Made by a program: the position numbers and the translations under genes | In this document: positions 6,871-10,919 of the stretch, in pieces | Numbering within the stretch: position 1 is the stretch's first letter | Layout: each line of letters opens with the position of its first letter | The notes under the pieces: model-generated | The model's input: only the letters and a program-made list of their open reading frames with translations | What the model was told of the DNA's origin: nothing | The model's database searches: none | NCBI GenBank assembly: GCA_036278635.1 | Contig: DASUKQ010000062.1 | Coordinates: 1-10,919 of the forward strand | DNA from: 66-474 sp036278635 | Lineage (GTDB): Bacteria; Pseudomonadota; Gammaproteobacteria; Xanthomonadales; Rhodanobacteraceae | DNA length: 10,919 nt | Reading direction: 5' to 3'

Positions 6871-7796
6871 ACGATCATCGGGCCCTCGAAATCCATGTCC
6901 CGGCGAAGCCGACCATCGCGCTCGCCTTGAGCACGGGCGGCGCGCGGGGGCTCGCGCACATCGGCGCGATCGAGGCCATCGAGGATGCGGGGTATCGCAT
7001 CGTCGCGGTATCCGGCAGTTCGATGGGCGCGCTGATCGGCGGCATTTACGCCGCCGGCAAATTGGACGTGTACCGCGATTGGGTCACCGCGCTCCAGAAG
7101 GTGGATGTGCTGAAGCTGGTGGACTGGACGCTGTCGGGCGCCGGCCTGATCAAGGGCGAACGCATCATTGGCGTGTTGCGGGACCTGATCGGCGAGGTCG
7201 ATATCGCGGAATTGCCGATGGGCTTTACCGCGGTCGCGACCGATCTCGATCGCGAGCGCGAGGTCTGGTTGACGCGCGGGCCGCTGTTCGACGCAATCCG
7301 TGCCTCGATCGCGATTCCGACCATTTTCCGTCCGCATCCCGTGCACGGACACCGGCTGGTCGACGGTGGATTGATGAATCCGTTGCCCCTGACGCCGCTG
7401 CTGCAATCGCCCAGTGATTACACGATGGCGATCAATGTCAACGGCCCGCCCGAAACCTTGCCGATGCCATTGCGGTCCGCGCCGGAAAGGCCGCGCAGGG
7501 GGCTGCGCAGCAAGATCGCGGCGTTCGTCGCGCACACGATCGGCAACCACGAAGGCAGGGAGTCCGAGCCCGGCTGGATGGATACGCTGACGCAATCGCT
7601 GGACCTGATGCAGGACAACCTCACCGGCTTCAGGCTCGCCGCCGATCGCCCCGATCTCGTGATCGAAGTTCCGCGCAATGCCAGTGCCGTGTACGAGTTC
7701 TATCGCGCATCCGAACTGATCGCATTGGGCCGCGAGCGCGCGCGCCAGGCGCTTTCGGCGTGGCAGCCCGCACACCTGCAACCGGAAAAGGAGTGA
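6867..7796 (+). CDS. Patatin-like phospholipase (RssA-type)
   Basis: This is a predicted serine lipid acyl hydrolase of 309 residues. It has the patatin oxyanion motif GGARG (residues 24-28), the nucleophile elbow G50-S-S52-M-G54 with S52 as catalytic serine, and the D166-G-G motif supplying the catalytic aspartate, so the Ser-Asp dyad is intact. There is no signal peptide or obvious membrane helix, suggesting a cytosolic or membrane-associated enzyme that deacylates phospholipids. The length fits the compact bacterial RssA-like family. I chose the GTG at 6867 because it overlaps the upstream TGA as GTGA, a common translational-coupling arrangement, and no in-frame ATG lies between it and the conserved domain. 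It therefore forms a two-gene unit with the WYL regulator and converges on uvrD. Substrate and physiological role cannot be read from the sequence. Confidence 0.9.
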   Translation: MNDHRALEIHVPAKPTIALALSTGGARGLAHIGAIEAIEDAGYRIVAVSGSSMGALIGGIYAAGKLDVYRDWVTALQKVDVLKLVDWTLSGAGLIKGERIIGVLRDLIGEVDIAELPMGFTAVATDLDREREVWLTRGPLFDAIRASIAIPTIFRPHPVHGHRLVDGGLMNPLPLTPLLQSPSDYTMAINVNGPPETLPMPLRSAPERPRRGLRSKIAAFVAHTIGNHEGRESEPGWMDTLTQSLDLMQDNLTGFRLAADRPDLVIEVPRNASAVYEFYRASELIALGRERARQALSAWQPAHLQPEKE

Positions 7797-7853
7797 TGCG
7801 CGCAGGTTGGGGTGAGCGTTTTTGGGAAGCCCAGCGAACGAATGTGCGATGTC

Positions 7854-7886
7854 GGGTTTCGCCCGCCAGGTGCGTGGGCTCAACCC
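7854..7886. terminator. Hairpin between convergent patatin and uvrD genes
   Basis: GGGTT-TC-GCCC pairs with GGGC-TC-AACCC around an 11-base loop, in the 93-bp gap between the two convergent stop codons. The sequence has the GGGTTTCGC...CTCAACCCAA form of a dispersed Xanthomonadales repeat. It has no T-run on either side, so it may act as a bidirectional barrier or mRNA 3' stabiliser rather than a classical intrinsic terminator. Confidence 0.45.
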
Positions 7887-7889
7887 AAG

Positions 7890-10205
7890 CTACAGCGCGG
7901 TCAAATTCGCGTACGCTGCAACCAGCCATTTGGGACCGGCGTCGGCGAAGTTCACCTGGATGCGTGTGTGCGCGCCGGAGCCTTCGGCGCTGACCACCAC
8001 GCCTTCGCCGAAGCTGGCGTGGCGCACGTGCTGGCCCAGCTTGATCGCGGGCGAGTCATCGAGGTCTGCGTGGCCGCGCGCGGCGCGTGGGGTGTACACG
8101 GGCCGCGAAATCTTCGCGCGCGGACGAACTTCGGTCATCAGGTGGGCGGGCAATTCGTCGAGGAAGCGCGATGGGCGCGACAGCGTTTCGCTGCCGTACT
8201 GCCGGCGCGACTCGGCGTAGCACAGCACCAGCCTTTCGCGCGCGCGGGTGATGCCGACGTAGGCAAGTCGGCGTTCCTCTTCGAGCCTCGAAGGATCCTC
8301 GACCGAACGCTGGGTCGGGAACAGGCCGTCTTCGAGCCCGACCAGGAACACGATCGGGAATTCCAGTCCCTTGGCCGAATGCAGGGTCATCAACTGCACG
8401 CAGTCATCGCCGGCGGCGCCCTGGCCTTCGCCGGCCTCCAACGCGGCGTGCGCGAGGAAGGCCGCGAGTTCGGAAAGATTGGCTTCGATGTCCTCGGGCG
8501 TGGGTTCGAAGCGGCTGGCGACGTTGACCAGCTCGTCCAGGTTCTCGACACGTGCCTCGGCGTTGCCGCGGCTGTCGCGCTCGTAGTAGTCGCGCAGGCC
8601 GGACTGCGTGATGGCGTGTTCGACTTGTTCGGCGAGCGAGAGCTCGGGACCGGGGACCGGGGACCCGGGACCCGAAACTGGTGAGGCTACAACAGTGCCG
8701 GCCGTATCAGCTTCGATCGAAGCTGACGGCCCGTTGCTTGCGAAAGCGGTGCTATCGGCGGGTCCCGGGCCCCGGGCCCCGGGTCCCGTCGTGGCTTGCG
8801 CCAACCCGTCGACCAGCGTCATGAACCCGCGCAACGCATTTTTCGCACGCGTCCCGAGGGCGCCGTCCACGAGTTCCGACAGCGAGGCGTCCCACAGTGA
8901 AACATCCTCCGTGCGCGCGCGGCGTCGCAGCGCTTCGAGGCTGCGCTCGCCGACGCCGTGCGGCGGGGTCGCGATGGCGCGTTCGAACGATGCGTCGTCG
9001 CCGCGGTTGGCGGCGAGGCGCAAATACGCCAGCGCGTCCTTGACTTCGGCACGTTCGAAATAGCGCTGGCCGCCATACACGCGATAGGGAATGTCGTGCT
9101 GGTGCAATTGTTCCTCGAAGTTGCGCGACTGCGCGTTCGAGCGATACAACACCGCAATGTCCGAGGCCTTGCCGCCGCCATCGATGTGCTCGCGGATGCG
9201 TTCGATCACGAAGCGCGCCTCGTCCTGCTCGTTGTAGGCGGCGTACAGCGCGATGGCCTCGCCCTCGTCGCCGGACGTCCACAATTTCTTGCCGAGCCGC
9301 GACGGGTTTTGCGCGATCACCGCGTTGGCGGCTTCCAGGATGGTGGCCGTCGAGCGGTAGTTCTGCTCCAGCCGCAATGTTTTGGCGTCGGGAAAATCGC
9401 GCAGGAACGCGCGCATGTTTTCGACCTTCGCACCGCGCCAACCGTAGATGGACTGGTCATCGTCGCCGACGGCAAAAACCTTCCCGGTGCTGCCGGCGAG
9501 CAGCCGGATCCACGCGTACTGCAACGCGTTGGTGTCCTGGAATTCGTCGATCAAAAGATGTCGCCAGCGCTGCTGGTAGTGCGTGCGCAAGGCGTCGTTG
9601 TCGCGGAACATTTCGTGCGCGCGCAGCAACAGCTCGGCGAAATCCACCAGCCCCGCGCGCCGGCAGGCCTGCTCGTAGGCTTCGTAAACCTGGAGATAAG
9701 TCCGCGCGACGGGATGATCGCCGGGCTCGATGCCGTCGGGGCGCTTGCCTTCATCCTTCCACGCGTTGATCTGCCAGCACGCCTGCCGCGGCGGAAACCG
9801 CGCCTCATCGATCCCGAGCCCCGCCACCACGCGTTTCACCAGCCGCTGCTGGTCGTCGGCGTCGAGGATCTGGAAGGTTTCGGGCAGCTGCGCTTCGCGC
9901 CAATGCTGGCGCAGCAAGCGGTGCGCGATACCGTGGAAGGTACCGACGGTGAGTCCGCGCGTGCCCTGCGGCAGCAGGTTCTGGAGACGCCCGCGCATCT
10001 CGCCGGCGGCTTTGTTGGTGAAGGTGACCGCGAGGATGGCCCAGGGCGGCACGGCTTCGGCTTCGATCAGCCAGCCGATCCGGTGGGTGAGCACGCGGGT
10101 CTTGCCCGATCCCGCGCCCGCCAGCACCAGATAGTGACCGGGAGGCGCGGCGACGGCTTCACGTTGCGCGGTGTTGAGCGAATCCAGCAGGTACGAAACA
10201 TCCAT
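7890..10205 (-). CDS. uvrD: ATP-dependent DNA helicase II (UvrD)
   Basis: This SF1A 3'-5' helicase of 771 residues unwinds DNA during nucleotide-excision and mismatch repair and removes proteins from DNA. It begins MDVSYLLDSLN, as in E. coli UvrD. Motif I is AGAGSGKTR with Lys35, and motif II DEFQDTN is near residue 220. These are followed by GDDDQSIYGWRGA, LEQNYRST, LMTLHSAKGLEF and RRLAYVGITRARE. The C-terminal KLGQHVRHASFGEG...KWLVAAYANL is the Tudor-like tail that in E. coli contacts RNA polymerase. Three in-frame upstream starts exist, but alignment favours the ATG at 10205. Residues about 473-520 are an in-frame insertion from a GGGACCC repeat element within the 2B subdomain, replacing a few residues of the E. 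coli loop, which makes this protein longer than the 720-residue E. coli enzyme. All catalytic motifs are intact, so it should be active. Confidence 0.96.
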   Translation of the reverse strand: MDVSYLLDSLNTAQREAVAAPPGHYLVLAGAGSGKTRVLTHRIGWLIEAEAVPPWAILAVTFTNKAAGEMRGRLQNLLPQGTRGLTVGTFHGIAHRLLRQHWREAQLPETFQILDADDQQRLVKRVVAGLGIDEARFPPRQACWQINAWKDEGKRPDGIEPGDHPVARTYLQVYEAYEQACRRAGLVDFAELLLRAHEMFRDNDALRTHYQQRWRHLLIDEFQDTNALQYAWIRLLAGSTGKVFAVGDDDQSIYGWRGAKVENMRAFLRDFPDAKTLRLEQNYRSTATILEAANAVIAQNPSRLGKKLWTSGDEGEAIALYAAYNEQDEARFVIERIREHIDGGGKASDIAVLYRSNAQSRNFEEQLHQHDIPYRVYGGQRYFERAEVKDALAYLRLAANRGDDASFERAIATPPHGVGERSLEALRRRARTEDVSLWDASLSELVDGALGTRAKNALRGFMTLVDGLAQATTGPGARGPGPADSTAFASNGPSASIEADTAGTVVASPVSGPGSPVPGPELSLAEQVEHAITQSGLRDYYERDSRGNAEARVENLDELVNVASRFEPTPEDIEANLSELAAFLAHAALEAGEGQGAAGDDCVQLMTLHSAKGLEFPIVFLVGLEDGLFPTQRSVEDPSRLEEERRLAYVGITRARERLVLCYAESRRQYGSETLSRPSRFLDELPAHLMTEVRPRAKISRPVYTPRAARGHADLDDSPAIKLGQHVRHASFGEGVVVSAEGSGAHTRIQVNFADAGPKWLVAAYANLTAL
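8645..8788. repeat. GGGACCC heptamer inverted-repeat element in frame in uvrD
   Basis: The left arm 8645-8674 is built of (C/G)GGGACC units and the right arm 8760-8788 of CGGGTCC/CGGGCCC units. The core contains a perfect 20-bp palindrome at 8707-8726 (TCAGCTTCGATCGAAGCTGA). The total of 144 bp is exactly 48 codons. It encodes a Gly/Pro/Ala/Ser-rich stretch between LAQATT and ELSLAEQVEHAI of UvrD. The arm design matches the element in soeB, but the cores differ. Confidence 0.8.
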
Positions 10206-10212
10206 TCTTGGC

Positions 10213-10218
10213 ATTGTA
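10213..10218 (-). promoter_or_regulatory. uvrD: Candidate -10 element immediately upstream of uvrD
   Basis: TACAAT matches the -10 consensus at five of six positions and ends eight bases before the preferred uvrD ATG. No good -35 is visible 16-18 bp further upstream. If used, transcription would begin at or next to the start codon. I see no CTG-N10-CAG LexA-type box in the gap 10206-10370. Confidence 0.3.
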
Positions 10219-10370
10219 GCCATTCGCACGCGGGCACCCGCCTGGTCGCATGGTCGGGAGTGCTGCTCCCTCGATACGAAAAGGTCGGCGTGCCATGCCA
10301 GATGGCGGCGGGCGAGAGCGGGTTCGCCCGAGCGGGCTCGATGGGCCGGCCAGCTTCAAACCCCTGCGAC

Positions 10371-10397
10371 AAAACGCGCGGCCCCGAAGCCGCGCGT
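10371..10397 (-). terminator. Intrinsic terminator of the small membrane protein gene
   Basis: On the minus strand a perfect 9-bp stem, ACGCGCGGC with GCCGCGCGT around a six-base loop, is followed by TTT. It begins 16 bases past the stop codon of the upstream gene and separates that gene from uvrD. Confidence 0.8.
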
Positions 10398-10413
10398 TGG
10401 TCGAGACCGGTCG

Positions 10414-10635
10414 TCAGCGCGATTTCTTCAGGGCGCCGACGGCGATAAGGATTCCGCCGACGACGATGCCGGCGTAGCCAATCGGTGCCGGGATCGGTTT
10501 CTGAGACGTGGCTTCGACCTTCACGGGCCCCAACTGGGCCTTGGTTTCGGTGTCGTTGTAATGCAGGTTGCCAAGCGCGACCCACACGCCCAGGCCGAGC
10601 AACACGATTCCCACGATGATCAGTCCGGCTCGCAT
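10414..10635 (-). CDS. Small two-helix membrane protein of unknown function
   Basis: This gene encodes 73 residues. A first membrane helix (about residues 3-21, LIIVGIVLLGLGVWVAL) is followed by a polar stretch containing QLGPVKVEAT and SQKPIPAPIGY, then a second helix (about 52-68, AGIVVGGILIAVGAL) and a basic KKSR tail. Both ends probably face the cytoplasm with the short loop outside. I recall similar small proteins with an LGP(I/V)KV segment between two helices in proteobacteria, but know no function. The ATG at 10635 has a strong GGAAGAGGAA ribosome site five bases upstream. Earlier in-frame starts would add an Arg/Gly-rich, unlikely N-terminus. It has its own terminator and appears monocistronic, between uvrD and the sX13-like sRNA. 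Confidence 0.75.
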   Translation of the reverse strand: MRAGLIIVGIVLLGLGVWVALGNLHYNDTETKAQLGPVKVEATSQKPIPAPIGYAGIVVGGILIAVGALKKSR

Positions 10636-10782
10636 GGCGGTTCCTCTTCCAGCCTGAAGGACGATCGATGCTACACGAACCCGCAGGCCGCGCCCATGGC
10701 CTCCATGCATTCCGCGGACCCGCAAGGGTCGTGCGGCGCGACCCCGTCACCGCTCCCGACTGGGGCGGTCCAACGACGCCGG

Positions 10783-10822
10783 AAATAAAATGCCCCGAGA
10801 GCCAGGGGGGAGCTCTCGGGGC
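10783..10822 (-). terminator. Strong intrinsic terminator of the sX13-like sRNA
   Basis: A perfect 11-bp stem (GCCCCGAGAGC with GCTCTCGGGGC) and a nine-base loop are followed on the minus strand by ATTTTATTT. This is the clearest rho-independent terminator in the window. Confidence 0.9.
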
Positions 10823-10907
10823 CGGGCGAAGCCGAATCTGGGGAGGGATTCGACCTCGGAGGTTCGCTCAGGGAGGTGAGTGAACCGGGACGCCGTTGCG
10901 TGCGTCC
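10783..10907 (-). ncRNA. sX13: sX13-like small regulatory RNA with C-rich hairpin loops
   Basis: Read on the minus strand, a 5' hairpin (GGACGC/GCGTCC, 10888-10907) precedes three stem-loops. These are GGTTCACTCA-loop CCTCCC-TGAGCGAACC (10861-10886), CGAATC-loop CCTCCCCA-GATTCG (10833-10852), and an 11-bp terminator stem whose loop is TCCCCCCTG (10792-10822), then TTTTATTT. Every loop of the three exposes a C-run that can pair with G-rich, Shine-Dalgarno-like sites. This matches the published description of sX13 of Xanthomonas, an RNA of about 115 nt with three stem-loops and C-rich loop motifs that controls motility and virulence mRNAs. The size here is about 120-125 nt. No open reading frame covers it. 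The identification rests on structure recalled from the literature, not on an alignment. Confidence 0.75.
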
Positions 10908-10912
10908 GAAGC

Positions 10913-10918
10913 ATTAGA
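10913..10918 (-). promoter_or_regulatory. Candidate -10 box of the sX13-like sRNA
   Basis: TCTAAT on the minus strand matches TATAAT at five of six positions and ends six bases before the GGACGC that opens the first hairpin, predicting a start near 10906-10907. The -35 lies beyond the window edge. Confidence 0.5.
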
Positions 10919-10919
10919 T

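Noticed and set aside
5890..7796. WYL-patatin pair as an anti-phage defence system
   Set aside because: No nucleotide cyclase, nuclease or other defence partner is present, and the patatin looks like the common RssA type.
8958..10448. Plus-strand open frame of 496 codons opposite uvrD
   Set aside because: It is antisense to uvrD, has no recognisable domain and has a biased composition.
10749..10769. ACCGC/GCGGT hairpin upstream of the small membrane protein gene as a terminator
   Set aside because: It has no T-run on either strand; the real sRNA terminator lies just beside it at 10783-10822.

Overview
The window is GC-rich throughout and reads as a gammaproteobacterium of the Xanthomonadales (Lysobacterales). 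Three observations support this. The helicase follows Escherichia coli UvrD almost motif for motif. The right edge carries a small RNA with the three C-rich hairpin loops of the Xanthomonadaceae sRNA sX13. Several palindromic repeat families with GGGACCC or CTCTCCC cores, common in this order, are scattered through the sequence. Genus cannot be fixed from the sequence alone.

Left half (1-5760, minus strand): a probable sulfite-oxidation operon. A cytoplasmic molybdopterin oxidoreductase resembling SoeA (2617-5541) is followed by an SLC13-type anion transporter with two RCK_C/TrkA_C domains (659-2416) and a SoeB-like 4Fe-4S subunit (1-492, cut by the window edge). The membrane subunit SoeC would be expected beyond position 1. 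In the likely scheme, SoeAB(C) oxidises cytoplasmic sulfite to sulfate and passes electrons to quinone, while the transporter moves sulfate or a related anion. The first 29 codons of soeA are duplicated just upstream (5678-5765), separated from the intact gene by a REP-like palindromic element.

Middle (5890-7796, plus strand): a WYL-domain regulator and a patatin-like phospholipase, joined by a GTGA start/stop overlap and divergent from the soe operon. Right (7890-10635, minus strand): uvrD, convergent with the patatin gene, then a small two-helix membrane protein with its own intrinsic terminator. Positions 10783-10907 hold the sX13-like sRNA with a strong terminator. No gap without a gene exceeds 300 bases. 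The larger ones (2417-2616, 493-658, 10206-10370, 10636-10782) hold no convincing gene.

The most unusual property of the window is that repeat elements lie inside conserved genes while keeping the reading frame. There is a GGGACCC heptamer inverted-repeat element in soeB, another in uvrD, and two CTCTCCC/CTCCCC palindromic elements in soeA. Each adds about 13 to 59 residues at what looks like a surface loop or linker.
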